This document shows, piece after piece, positions 53,884 through 62,244 of a stretch of DNA of 62,244 nucleotides. Every line of letters begins with the position of its first letter. Positions within the stretch are counted from its first letter, which is position 1. The stretch covers positions 1 through 62,244 of the forward strand of contig NZ_KB892027.1 of NCBI RefSeq assembly GCF_000373645.1. Reading direction: 5' to 3'. Position numbers and translations under genes: made by a program. The stretch is from Streptomyces sp. ATexAB-D23. GTDB lineage: Bacteria > Actinomycetota > Actinomycetes > Streptomycetales > Streptomycetaceae. Below the pieces are notes generated by a model, which was not told the origin of the DNA, ran no database searches, and saw nothing but the letters and a program-made list of their open reading frames with translations.

Positions 53884-55107
53884 CTACCGGAAGCAGGCGA
53901 TGACCAGCGGAAGGTCCTGCAGCCACGTGCGGAGCAAGGACGCCCTGCGGGCCCGGACCGCCTGCTGGTGGAAGGTGCCGTCGTGGAGGCGGACGGTCAC
54001 CCAGAGGTACTTCTGGGGCGCCGCCCCGTATTCGACCGAGCTGATCCGGTCCCAGCCGAACTGGAAGTACCGCACGTCCGACTCGAAAGCGACACCATCG
54101 GCATCGATCAGGACCGCCGCGGTGGCGTCCGTCGCCGTGAAGACGACGTCGTCCACCGGTCCGGGCGCCGGGTCGGCCGCGGGATGGGCCGGGGGATAGG
54201 CCGGCGGGAACGGCGGCGGCGCGAGAGCGGTCGGCGGCAGGGACGGGGGGACCGCGTCCACCGGAGCCGGCGGCACGGCATCCACCGGGGACGGCGGCAC
54301 GGCGTCCACCGGGGCGTACGTGCCCGGAATCGGCGCGAACAGGTCCAGCAGCGCTTCCGGGCCGGGCCGCTCGGCGGGGTCCTTGGCGAGGCACGCGAGG
54401 AGCGCGGGCCGCAGACCGGACGGCACCGAGGACAGATCGGCCGGCTCGTGCACCGCGCGATACATCAGCCCCATCGGCGTACCCCCGCCGAAGGCACTGC
54501 CCCCGGCGGCGGCGACCAGCACGGCCCCGAGCGCGAACACGTCGGCCGCCCCGGTGACCCCCTCGCCCATGGCCTGCTCGGGGGCCAGGAACCCCGGGGT
54601 CCCGAAGGCCATGCCGGTGGAGGTCAGGCGGGTCGACTCCATGGCCCGCGCGATGCCGAAGTCCAGGACCCTCGGGCCGTCGGCGGCCATGATGATGTTT
54701 CCGGGCTTGAGGTCCCGGTGCACCAGACCGCAGCCGTGGATCGCCGCGAGCGCCTCGGCCAGCGCCGCCCCCAGCTGCCGCAGCCGCTTCTCGTCCATCG
54801 GCCCTTCGGCGGCGAGGAGGGCGGACAGCGTGGGCCCGGGGATGTAGGCCGTGGCCAGCCAGGGGGACTCCGCCTCGGGATCGGCGTCCACCACCGGAGC
54901 CGTATGGAAACCGCCCACCCGGCGGGCGGCCACGACCTCCGCGCGGAAACGCGCCCGGAAATGCGGATCGGTCGCGAGCTCCGGCCGCGCCACCTTCACG
55001 GCCACCGGACGCCCGCCGCGCGAGCGGGCCAGATAGACCGTGCCCATACCGCCGGCCCCCAGCTCCCGCTCCACGGCATAAGCGCCAACGCGCTCCGGCA
55101 CACCCAC
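53884..55107 (-). CDS. Soluble Ser/Thr protein kinase
   Basis: 407 residues. The kinase domain has GAGGMGTVYLA, AVKVARPE, HRDLKPGNI, DFGIA and APEQ, all intact. A proline-rich linker has three PVDAVPPSP-like repeats (about 270-295), followed by a PH-like or small beta-rich C-terminal domain. There is no membrane segment, unlike most PknB-type kinases. Probably responds to an internal signal. Confidence 0.88.
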   Translation of the reverse strand: MGVPERVGAYAVERELGAGGMGTVYLARSRGGRPVAVKVARPELATDPHFRARFRAEVVAARRVGGFHTAPVVDADPEAESPWLATAYIPGPTLSALLAAEGPMDEKRLRQLGAALAEALAAIHGCGLVHRDLKPGNIIMAADGPRVLDFGIARAMESTRLTSTGMAFGTPGFLAPEQAMGEGVTGAADVFALGAVLVAAAGGSAFGGGTPMGLMYRAVHEPADLSSVPSGLRPALLACLAKDPAERPGPEALLDLFAPIPGTYAPVDAVPPSPVDAVPPAPVDAVPPSLPPTALAPPPFPPAYPPAHPAADPAPGPVDDVVFTATDATAAVLIDADGVAFESDVRYFQFGWDRISSVEYGAAPQKYLWVTVRLHDGTFHQQAVRARRASLLRTWLQDLPLVIACFR

Positions 55108-55304
55108 CCGTCCACCCCGTACGTCATGCGCCGCCTGCGGCCCGCCCTGTCCTATCGCGCATCAGTATGACCGGGCGCCCCGTCACCACCGCCACAGGGC
55201 GGCCCGCCGCGAGGACGGGGCGCGTATCCACCGCCCTCGGGACCGATCGTGACGTGCCGTCACGGGGCGGACGCGCGGGGTGGTGGTTCGCCTACGATGG
55301 GGCG

Positions 55305-55988
55305 GTGAAGTTCGTGATAGTGCCAGGTGGCTGGCAGGGTGGATGGGCGTTCGACGCGGTGGCGGCCGAGCTGCGCCGCGACGGTCACCAGGTCGAGGCG
55401 GTGACCCTGGCGGGGCTGGAGCCGGACGGCCCGCTCGACGTGGACCGGCCGCCCAACCTCGACACCCACATCGACCAGGTGGCCGGGATCATCGACCGCG
55501 GCGGTGACACGCCCCTCGCGCTGTGCGGGCACAGCTACGGCGGAATGGTGATCGCCGGTGCCGCGGACCGGCTCGGCGACCGCATCGACCAGCTCGTCTT
55601 CATCGACGCCTACGTCCCCGAGGACGGCGACTCGTGCTGGTCCCTGACCAGCGACCGGTTCCGGCACCTGTTCATGGCCGGGGCCCGCGAGGACGGCCGC
55701 TGGGTCGCGGTCCCCCAGGGAGCGGACCCGCGTGCGCGGCCCCACCCACTGGCGAGCTTCCTCCAGTCGTTCAGGCCGGGCAACGACCCCGCACACGCGG
55801 TCGGCCGCACCTTCGTCAGCGGCGGAGCCTGGCCGGGCAGCCCATTCGTGGACCTGACCGAACGGCTGCGCCACCGCGCGGGCTGGAAGGTCCACGACAT
55901 CCCCGTCGGCCACAACATCGCACGTCACGACCCGGGGGGCCTCGCAGCGGTCCTCGGGGCGCTCCCGCCGGCCGGCCGGAGCGCATGA
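55305..55988 (+). CDS. Alpha/beta hydrolase
   Basis: 227 residues opening with FVIVPGGWQGGWAFD, then LALCGHSYGGMVIAG (nucleophile Ser) and DIPVGHNIARHDP (His). It resembles the methylesterase/salicylate esterase-type hydrolases. The GTG at 55305 is chosen, because codons before it do not match the fold. Confidence 0.82.
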   Translation: MKFVIVPGGWQGGWAFDAVAAELRRDGHQVEAVTLAGLEPDGPLDVDRPPNLDTHIDQVAGIIDRGGDTPLALCGHSYGGMVIAGAADRLGDRIDQLVFIDAYVPEDGDSCWSLTSDRFRHLFMAGAREDGRWVAVPQGADPRARPHPLASFLQSFRPGNDPAHAVGRTFVSGGAWPGSPFVDLTERLRHRAGWKVHDIPVGHNIARHDPGGLAAVLGALPPAGRSA

Positions 55989-56049
55989 CGCCGCGGCGGG
56001 GCCCCGGCCGGGGGCCGGAACCCCGCACGCCACCGACCGGGGCCGTCGG

Positions 56050-57063
56050 TCACTCGCGGGCCGCCGCCGTGCTGCTCATGTCCGCGTAACGGGCACCCGC
56101 CACCCGCGCCGCCAGCGGTTCGAGCGCGGTGAGTTCGGCCGCGGACAGGGTGAGGGCCGCCGCCGCGGCGTTCTCCCTCAGCCGGGCGGACCTGCGGGAG
56201 CCGGGGATGGGCAGGACGGTGAGGCCGTGGACGCCGGACTGCTGGTGCAGCCAGGCCAGCGCGACCTGTGCGGGGGTCGCCGCGTGAGCGGCGGCGATCT
56301 CACGGACGGTCCCCAGGAGCGCGTGATTGGCGCGAACGTGCTCGTCGGCGAACCGGGGCATCGTCAACCTGCCGTCCCCCGGGGCCAGTCCGTTCGGATC
56401 GGAGAACGCCCCGGTGAGCAGGCCGCGCCCGAGCGGCGAGTACGCAACGAACGCCACGCCGAGTTCCGCGGCCGTGGGGACCGCCGAGGCCTCGACATCG
56501 CGGCTGAACAGCGACCACTCGGACTGCAACGCGGCGATCGGGTGGACGGCGTGCGCCGCGCGCAGTTCGGCACCGGTGACCTCGGAGAGCCCCAGGTGGC
56601 GGACCTTGCCCTCCTGGACGAGCTCCGCCATCGCACCGACGGTCTCCTCCAAGGGGACCGACGGGTCGCGGCGGTGCGCGTAGTACAGGTCGATCGTGTC
56701 GATACCGAGCCGCTTCAGGCTCGCCTCGACGCACTGGCGTACATACGCGCGGTCGCCGCGGACCTGGTTCCAGGTGCGCCGGCCCGGCTCCCGCACGATG
56801 CCGAACTTCGTGGCGAGGAAGACCCGTTCGCGGTGGGTGCGGACGAACGGGCCGAGCAGCACCTCGTTCCCGCCGTCCCCGTACAGGTCCGCGGTGTCGA
56901 ACATGGTGACGCCCACGTCGAGTGCGGCCCGCAGCGTTTCCCGCGTCCGGTCCGGTGCGACGGGCCCGTAGGCCTCGCTGAAGCCCATGCAGCCCAGGCC
57001 CTGGGCGCCGACCAACGGGCCCTTGGTGCCGAGGGGAACGACGGGGAGAGTAAGGGCAGACAT
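56050..57063 (-). CDS. Aldo/keto reductase
   Basis: 337 residues with the catalytic tetrad: Asp and Tyr in MFDTADLYGDGGNE, Lys in LATKFG and His in YYAHRRDP. A late IPGSRRSARLRENAAA stretch binds NADPH. The ATG at 57063 follows AAGGAG. The truncated TetR fragment lies 49 bases upstream. Confidence 0.9.
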   Translation of the reverse strand: MSALTLPVVPLGTKGPLVGAQGLGCMGFSEAYGPVAPDRTRETLRAALDVGVTMFDTADLYGDGGNEVLLGPFVRTHRERVFLATKFGIVREPGRRTWNQVRGDRAYVRQCVEASLKRLGIDTIDLYYAHRRDPSVPLEETVGAMAELVQEGKVRHLGLSEVTGAELRAAHAVHPIAALQSEWSLFSRDVEASAVPTAAELGVAFVAYSPLGRGLLTGAFSDPNGLAPGDGRLTMPRFADEHVRANHALLGTVREIAAAHAATPAQVALAWLHQQSGVHGLTVLPIPGSRRSARLRENAAAAALTLSAAELTALEPLAARVAGARYADMSSTAAARE

Positions 57064-57112
57064 GACAGGGGCTCTCCTTGTGTGGCGCCGAAGGCCGGGA
57101 AGGGGGCGGACA

Positions 57113-57582
57113 TCATGTGTGAAGGGGAAGGGTGACGTCGATGATCTCCTGGACGCGGTCCATGAGGTCCTCGCGATTGTGCTGGATCCAGGAGATGTGC
57201 TGGCTGCCGAAGAACGCGGCGACAACGACCCGGGCCATGGAGGTGATGTTGGCGGTGGGCCGCAGAGTGCCCTCCTCCTGGGCCTGTGCCAGCAGCTCGG
57301 AGATCAGCTGGGTGAACTCGCTGAACGGCGTCGGCATATCGGCGTCGACGAGGTTCCGCTCGATCTGCAACCGGGCACCGGCCTGCATCACCGGATTGTC
57401 CCGAAGGGCCACCGCCGTCTGCAGGAGGAGTTCGGCGACCGCGTGGAGCGGCGGGAGACGCCTGGCCGTGACCGATTCGGCGATGGTGGGCAGGTGGGTG
57501 TAGAACTCCGCGGTGACCGCGACGGCCACCGCCTCCTTGTTGGTGAAGTGGAAGTAGACGGCACCCTCCCGGACATCGGCAG
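57113..57582 (-). pseudogene. Gamma-butyrolactone-receptor-like TetR gene, 5'-truncated
   Basis: The remaining frame encodes the end of the helix-turn-helix, AADVREGAVYFHFTNKE, and the whole ligand domain (RAGARLQIERN through FFGSQHISWIQHNRED), clearly of the ScbR/ArpA receptor type. The first 30-35 residues, including the DNA-contacting helix, are missing. Upstream of residue 1 the frame runs into antisense of the MFS gene and a stop codon. It cannot bind DNA as is. Confidence 0.8.
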
Positions 57583-58927
57583 CCAACTCGGCTTCTCCGA
57601 ACAGTCACTGCAATGGGTCGTCAGCGCCTACGCGGTCGCACTCGGCGGACTGCTCCTGTTCGGAGGCCGGGCGGCCGACCGGATCGGCCCGCGCCGCATG
57701 CTGGTCACCGGCCTGATCATCTACGCGTTCTCCTCCCTCACCGGCGGACTCGCCACGGACGCCGGGCTCCTGGTGGCCGCCCGCGCGCTCCAGGGCGTAG
57801 GCGGCGCACTGCTGACACCGGCCACGCTGATGCTCGTCTTCACGACGTTCGCCCCGGGCCCCGAACGCAACCGGGCCACCTCCATCTGGGGCGCCATGGG
57901 CAGCGCGGGACTGGCCGCGGGCTCGCTGCTCGGCGGCGTCCTCACCAGCGCCCTCGGCTGGAGCTGGGTCTTCTTCGTCAACGTCCCGCTCGCCCTGATC
58001 GCCGCCTTCGCCGCCACGCGGATCCTCCCGCCCGACCGCCCGCTCGGCACCGGCCGCAGCTTCGACGCCTTCGGCGCCGTAGTCGCCACCATCGGCTCGA
58101 CCCTGCTGGTATTCGGCCTCGTCAGCGGCCCCGCCAAGGGCTGGGGCTCGACCGAGGGCGCCGGTGCCCTGGCACTCGGCGCCCTGCTGCTGGCAGCCTT
58201 CGTGCTCATCGAGAAGCGCTCCACCGACCCCCTGGTACCGCTGAAGCTGTTCCGCCTCCGGGGCCTGACCATCCCCATGCTCGCGATGATCATCTTCCAG
58301 GCCTCACTGGGCGGCACGTACTACCTGCTCACCACCTACCTGCAAACGGCGCTCGACTACAGCGCCCTCGCCGCCGGCATCGCGTTCCTCCCGCCGACGG
58401 TGATCTGCATGGCGGTGTCGATGAAGCTCAACGCCAAGGTGCTGGGACGGCTCGGCGTCCGCACGACACTCTTCCTCGGCACCGTCGGCACCGCCGTCGG
58501 ACTGGCCGCGATCATCGCCGGCATGACCACACACGGCTCGTACTGGGCACTGCTGCCGGGCATCGCGATCTGGGGCGCGGGCGGCGGCTTCGCCTTCCCC
58601 TCGCTCTTCGTCGCGGTGGCGTCCTCGGGAGCCGAACCGGCCCAGCAGGGCGTCGCCGCCGCACTCGCCTCCACCTGCCGTCAGATCGGCGGCGCCATCG
58701 GCCTGGCCGCCCTGGTCGCGGTGGCGAACGCCCACGCCGGCCACAACCCCACCCCCCACGGACTGGTCGGCGGACTCCGCACGGCAGGCTGGGTCGCCGC
58801 CGCGGGGACCCTCGCCGGCGCCTTCATCGGCCTCGCCCTCAAGAAGCAGCCCCGCCCCGCCCCCGCACCGGCCACCCCCGAACCGGTGACACCGGAGGTC
58901 GCCGACACCGCATCCAACACGGCCTGA
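57566..58927 (+). pseudogene. DHA2-family drug/H+ antiporter gene, 5'-truncated
   Basis: The conserved part starts inside the first helix region at LPDIGSQLGFSEQSLQWVVSAY and continues through GRAADRIGPRRM, all the rest of the helices and a Pro-rich tail. The normal start and the first about 30-40 residues are lost. The frame continues upstream only as antisense of the TetR gene. Nonfunctional or needing a new start; the deletion shares its junction with the receptor fragment. Confidence 0.8.
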
Positions 58928-58940
58928 AACCCGTGGCCGC

Positions 58941-58979
58941 GCTCGTGCCCCCCGCCCTCACCCGGCCGGGGGCGCGAGC
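58941..58979. terminator. Bidirectional hairpin terminator
   Basis: GCTCGTGCCCCC (58941-58952) pairs with GGGGGCGCGAGC (58968-58979) over 12 bp with one G-T pair, between the convergent MFS relic and the membrane protein gene. Confidence 0.6.
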
Positions 58980-58997
58980 AGCGGGAGTACGGGCGGT

Positions 58998-59918
58998 TCA
59001 GCCCCGGGCACCCGCCGCGGACCCGGCACCCGCAGCCGTGGGGAACGCGTAACGCACCGGCTCATGCACCTCCGTGATGGTGCCGTCGATCCGTGCCTCG
59101 ACCCAGCCGATCTGCGTGTGGTCGTCCAGTTCCACGGACAGCTGCGGCGGGGTGTCGGGATGTCCCCTCCACCCCACGAGCCCCGCCTTCACCCGCAGCT
59201 CGCGCCGAGGACTCGAAGGGAACCGGAGCTGCCCATCCACCTTCCGGTACAGCTCACCGAGCATGTCCCAGTCGACACCCGCGAGGTCCACCGGCACGCT
59301 GTCGGCCGCATCGGAGCCACCGGAGCCCACAAAGGAACTCCAGCCCCTTCCGCTCTGATAGGTGAGATTCTCGAAGTGCTCGGGATCATCGGCGATGGGG
59401 ACGGTGACCCAGGCGAAACCGTCCGACGCGGAGAAGGAAACAGCCTTCGTGCTCCCGGTCCGGCGCTTGACGTCCGCGATCAGCCCGCGCACCCGGTCGG
59501 GCGTGGTCAGGTCCGGCCGGGGCATCTTCCACACCGAAGGGGAAGCGGACGGCGACCCCCCGCCCGAAGGGGCGGCCCGGTCCTCGGCCGCCCCGCCGGG
59601 CAGCAGCGCCCACGTGGCCAAGCACACCGAAGCGGCGACCACGGCCACCACGAGGAGCACCGCCCGCCGACGGCCGGGCCGGCGCTCCTCCTTGTCCTCC
59701 TCGTCCGGATCCGATCGCGGCGGGGCGTCCTCAGGACCCGGCTCGGTCCCCTGCCCCGAAGACGCGGACCGATCCGCCCACCCCTCCGGTATCGCGTCCC
59801 GCGGCTCGTCGCCGCCACCGCCGGCATACCCGTACGCAGACGCCGCACCGCCGCCGGACTCCGCCGCGCCACCGACGCCGTCCGCACGGTCCGCCCGCGC
59901 CCCCGACTCGCTGTCCAC
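58998..59918 (-). CDS. Single-pass membrane protein with extracellular domain
   Basis: 306 residues from the GTG at 59918 (GGAGG ahead). The N-terminal 80 residues are acidic and Gly/Pro-rich and cytoplasmic; RRAVLLVVAVVAASVCLATWALL at about 85 is the membrane helix; the outer part has a low-complexity Ser/Pro segment and a beta-rich domain of unknown role. Co-directional with the VWA gene 122 bases upstream. Confidence 0.72.
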   Translation of the reverse strand: MDSESGARADRADGVGGAAESGGGAASAYGYAGGGGDEPRDAIPEGWADRSASSGQGTEPGPEDAPPRSDPDEEDKEERRPGRRRAVLLVVAVVAASVCLATWALLPGGAAEDRAAPSGGGSPSASPSVWKMPRPDLTTPDRVRGLIADVKRRTGSTKAVSFSASDGFAWVTVPIADDPEHFENLTYQSGRGWSSFVGSGGSDAADSVPVDLAGVDWDMLGELYRKVDGQLRFPSSPRRELRVKAGLVGWRGHPDTPPQLSVELDDHTQIGWVEARIDGTITEVHEPVRYAFPTAAGAGSAAGARG

Positions 59919-60040
59919 CCCGGCCACCCCTCCGCAACGCACGCCGAGCCGTCCCGGCCGGCCCGAACAACACCACTGCATGAAGGAGATGCCACAAACA
60001 CCACCCGCAGTTCCCCGACAGGAACGGCGCGCCGCAGGAC

Positions 60041-60796
60041 TCAGGGCCCCACGACACGTGCCGCGCGGGCAGCGGCCACCCACTGGGGGAACTCCTGGAG
60101 CATCTGGTCGAAGAGCTGATGGTCCTCGACGGCCCCCGGGTCACGGCCGGCGTGGAAGAAGCCGGCGTTGTCGACTGGGCGACGGGCCGGAACAGCGAGC
60201 GTGTCGAGCCTGCGCAGGAACGCGAACTCGTTGGCATCGGGGTCACCGAACCCGATGAACTGCCAGAACAACGGAAGACGAGCCGCTTTGCAGAGATACC
60301 GCTCGGCAGCGAGCTTGCTGGTCGGCCCGCCGTCGGTCTGAAAGATCACCAGAGCGGGGTCGCTGCTGCCGGAGGCCAGGTAGTGGTCGATGACCTCATC
60401 CATCGCCCAGTGATAGTTCGTACGGCCCATGTGGCCGAGGTTCTGGTGCAACTTGTCGACGAGCCCCCGATGCCGGCCCAGCACCAGATCCGTCGACCCG
60501 TCGACGTCCGTGGAGAAGAACACCACCGGCACTATGCCGTCGTCATCAAGATGCGCCGACAGCGACAACACCTGCTCGGCCAGACGCTGCATGGTCCCGT
60601 CCCGGTAGTAGGGCCGCATCGAACCCGAGCGGTCCAGCACCAGATACACCGCGGCCCGCATGCCCTCCAGCCCGTGCGCACGGACACTGCTGCCCGCCGC
60701 CTCGTACAGCGGCACCAGATCGGGCGCGCGCTCAATCACCTTGGACAGACTGATGGCCGGAACACACGGCCGACTGCTCGAAGAAGTCACCCCCAC
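60041..60796 (-). CDS. VWA-domain protein (TerF/TerY-like)
   Basis: 251 residues with the metal-ion-dependent adhesion site: AVYLVLDRSGSMRPYY (DxSxS), GRTNYHW (Thr), and VIFQTDGGPTS (Asp). VWA proteins of this type often accompany tellurium-resistance or stress complexes; no ter genes are present. The GTG start is at 60796. Partners unknown. Confidence 0.84.
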   Translation of the reverse strand: MGVTSSSSRPCVPAISLSKVIERAPDLVPLYEAAGSSVRAHGLEGMRAAVYLVLDRSGSMRPYYRDGTMQRLAEQVLSLSAHLDDDGIVPVVFFSTDVDGSTDLVLGRHRGLVDKLHQNLGHMGRTNYHWAMDEVIDHYLASGSSDPALVIFQTDGGPTSKLAAERYLCKAARLPLFWQFIGFGDPDANEFAFLRRLDTLAVPARRPVDNAGFFHAGRDPGAVEDHQLFDQMLQEFPQWVAAARAARVVGP

Positions 60797-60963
60797 ATCC
60801 TGAAGCGTCCGCCGCGTGCCGCGTGCCTCACCCTTCTGCGCGACAGGGGCGGAATAAGCCCCTCTATGTCCATTTTGGCCAGTTCGGGGCTCCCTCCGTC
60901 ACCCCCGTGGCCACTACGTTCACCCCTTGACCGAACACACACGACCAGGGGGAAAGGGCAACG

Positions 60964-62241
60964 ATGCGCCCCACAAGTCCCGTCGGCCGCCTAGGCACCG
61001 CGCTCATGGCCTGTGCGGCCTCGGCCGCTGTAGCCACCGTGGGCCTTGCCGTCTCACCGGCCACGGCCGCACCCGCCGAGCCCGCCGCCACCGCACAGGC
61101 CGAACTCGGCGACGCCTGTACGTCGGCCGACCTCGGCACCCGCCACCCGTACATCAAAACGACCGAAGTCACGCCGACGGTCACCCACTTCAAGGGCTGG
61201 TACGTCACCGAGGGCACGACCGGCACCCAGACGGTCACCACCACCACCCAGACCACCATCACCGTCTCCGTCGGCGCCAACGGCAGTGTCAACGGCACAT
61301 ACGGCACCGAGGCCCTCGGCCAGGTCGGCGCGACCCTGGGCCTGGAGGTAAAGGTCGAATACACCTCCACCAGCAGCGAGTCGAACGCAGTCACGTGGAA
61401 CTTCAACCAGCCCGGCTACTACGGCGCCTACAAGGGCACCAAGAAGGTCACCGGCACGTACGGAAGCCTCAACTGCAACCGCGTCCAACAGGACGACGGC
61501 AGCTGGGCACTGAAGTGGGTCGAAGGATCCGGCAGCGGTAGCTTCACGACGTTCACCACGATGGAGGAAGGCGCGGTGCGCTGCGAGGACACAGTGCCCG
61601 CAGGCAGCATCATGGCCAAGGCGCAAAGCCTCCTGGACTGCGGCTCGGCCGCCGCGAAGGCCGAGCACCCCGCAGGTGCGGTGGCGCCGACGGCACAGCA
61701 GAAGCAGGACCGCGCCGCGCAGCACCCGGCCCCCACCGGCGGCACCTCCGCCGAGCAGCCCAGGACCACCGTCCCCGCCGCGCGAGCCGCACTCAACTGC
61801 GGGCCCGAGACCTACAAGATCGCCGTGCCCGGCAAACCCCTCTCCTGGGGTGCCCCGCTCCTGGAATCCGACGGCGTCCGCCTGCGCCCCTCGACGATCT
61901 TCAGCGCCCACCTGGACAACTGGCGTCTGTGTGACGTGACGGAGCAGAACGGTGTCCTCGAAGCGACCCTGTGGAACTGGGGCAACGGCGGCTGCGCGAC
62001 CATCGCCGCCCAGAACGCGGCCACCGAAGAAGCGACCCTGATGACGGCCCCCTGCGCGGAGGACGACCTCCAGCGCTTCTACATCTACCGCGACGTACCC
62101 GGCAGCTCGTCGATCGGCGTACAGAACAAGTACACCGGCTCCATGATGGGCCACGACCGCTACGCGGACGGCGAGTTCATCCGCCAGTACTCCAGCGGCA
62201 AACAGGACGGCACGGGAACGTACGACCTGACCGAAGTCTGA
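60964..62241 (+). CDS. Secreted protein, possible pore-forming/ricin-type lectin architecture
   Basis: 425 residues. A Sec signal peptide spans about 1-36, with cleavage after ATA-A-PA. Residues about 75-180 have alternating Thr/Ser and hydrophobic residues (TQTVTTTTQTTITVSV, then a Gly-rich turn and KVEYTSTSSESNAV), like the membrane-inserting hairpins of aerolysin/ETX-MTX2 toxins. The C-terminal third (about 280-425) has the Cys/Trp pattern and APCAEDDLQRFYIY of ricin-type beta-trefoils. The ATG follows GGGGGAAAGG. A lectin-like secreted toxin or surface protein is the best guess. Confidence 0.7.
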   Translation: MRPTSPVGRLGTALMACAASAAVATVGLAVSPATAAPAEPAATAQAELGDACTSADLGTRHPYIKTTEVTPTVTHFKGWYVTEGTTGTQTVTTTTQTTITVSVGANGSVNGTYGTEALGQVGATLGLEVKVEYTSTSSESNAVTWNFNQPGYYGAYKGTKKVTGTYGSLNCNRVQQDDGSWALKWVEGSGSGSFTTFTTMEEGAVRCEDTVPAGSIMAKAQSLLDCGSAAAKAEHPAGAVAPTAQQKQDRAAQHPAPTGGTSAEQPRTTVPAARAALNCGPETYKIAVPGKPLSWGAPLLESDGVRLRPSTIFSAHLDNWRLCDVTEQNGVLEATLWNWGNGGCATIAAQNAATEEATLMTAPCAEDDLQRFYIYRDVPGSSSIGVQNKYTGSMMGHDRYADGEFIRQYSSGKQDGTGTYDLTEV

Positions 62242-62244
62242 CAG

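Noticed and set aside
56987..57565. Upstream part of the antiporter frame as a genuine N-terminus
   Set aside because: It is the antisense of the aldo/keto reductase start and receptor fragment and lacks hydrophobic helices.

Overview
The window is very G+C-rich chromosomal DNA with frequent GTG and TTG starts, modular type I polyketide synthases, many small TetR/MarR/GNAT/alpha-beta hydrolase genes and a gamma-butyrolactone-receptor fragment. All of this points to Streptomyces or a close actinomycete. No rRNA, tRNA or CRISPR array was seen.

Region 1, about 1-32.5 kb, is part of a biosynthetic gene cluster for a glycosylated polyketide. It opens inside a PKS that continues to the left (methylmalonyl AT-KR-ACP, then KS-malonyl AT-DH-KR-ACP and a C-terminal docking tail). 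Reading back toward it on the minus strand are an EryCIII/DesVII-type glycosyltransferase, a UDP-glucuronate decarboxylase-like enzyme, an OleD-like glycosyltransferase and a membrane-tethered esterase. A divergent free-standing acyltransferase follows. After a mobile patch (15.7-18.9 kb: a ribbon-helix-helix gene, a catalytically intact tnpB with RE-type hairpins, repeats, and a Pro-rich DNA-binding protein) comes the most distinctive gene. It is one 2672-residue protein with the order A-ACP-KS-AT-DH-KR-ACP-TE, whose A domain resembles the benzoate-loading domains of ansamycin synthases. It should make and release an alpha-methylcinnamate-like diketide by itself. It is co-transcribed with an EhpF-like adenylating enzyme from a promoter carrying a PAS-LuxR (PimM)-type box. 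Two FAD aromatic hydroxylases and a glycosidase-fold gene run the other way.

Region 2, about 32.5-46 kb, is ordinary accessory chromosome: an auxiliary tryptophanyl-tRNA synthetase behind a Trp-Trp leader peptide and terminator, exporters, a phosphoesterase, an aminoglycoside-phosphotransferase-like kinase, acetyltransferases, a methyltransferase, and several regulator/target pairs arranged head to head with visible operator-like repeats (CGNR protein, TetR with five 12-bp repeats, LysR/MFS, MarR/oxidoreductase).

Region 3, about 46-62 kb, holds a large NRPS-derived protein in which the key catalytic residues are gone but an MbtH-like tail remains, with 11-bp-spaced repeats in front of it. 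After it come an AraC-type regulator, a TetR gene with a 19-bp inverted repeat, a soluble Ser/Thr kinase and an aldo/keto reductase. Next is a junction near 57.57 kb where a gamma-butyrolactone receptor gene and a divergent DHA2 drug-efflux gene have both lost their 5' ends. The window ends with a membrane protein, a VWA protein and a secreted protein with a possible pore-forming/lectin architecture.

Functions are read from motifs and remembered family features only; no database search was run.
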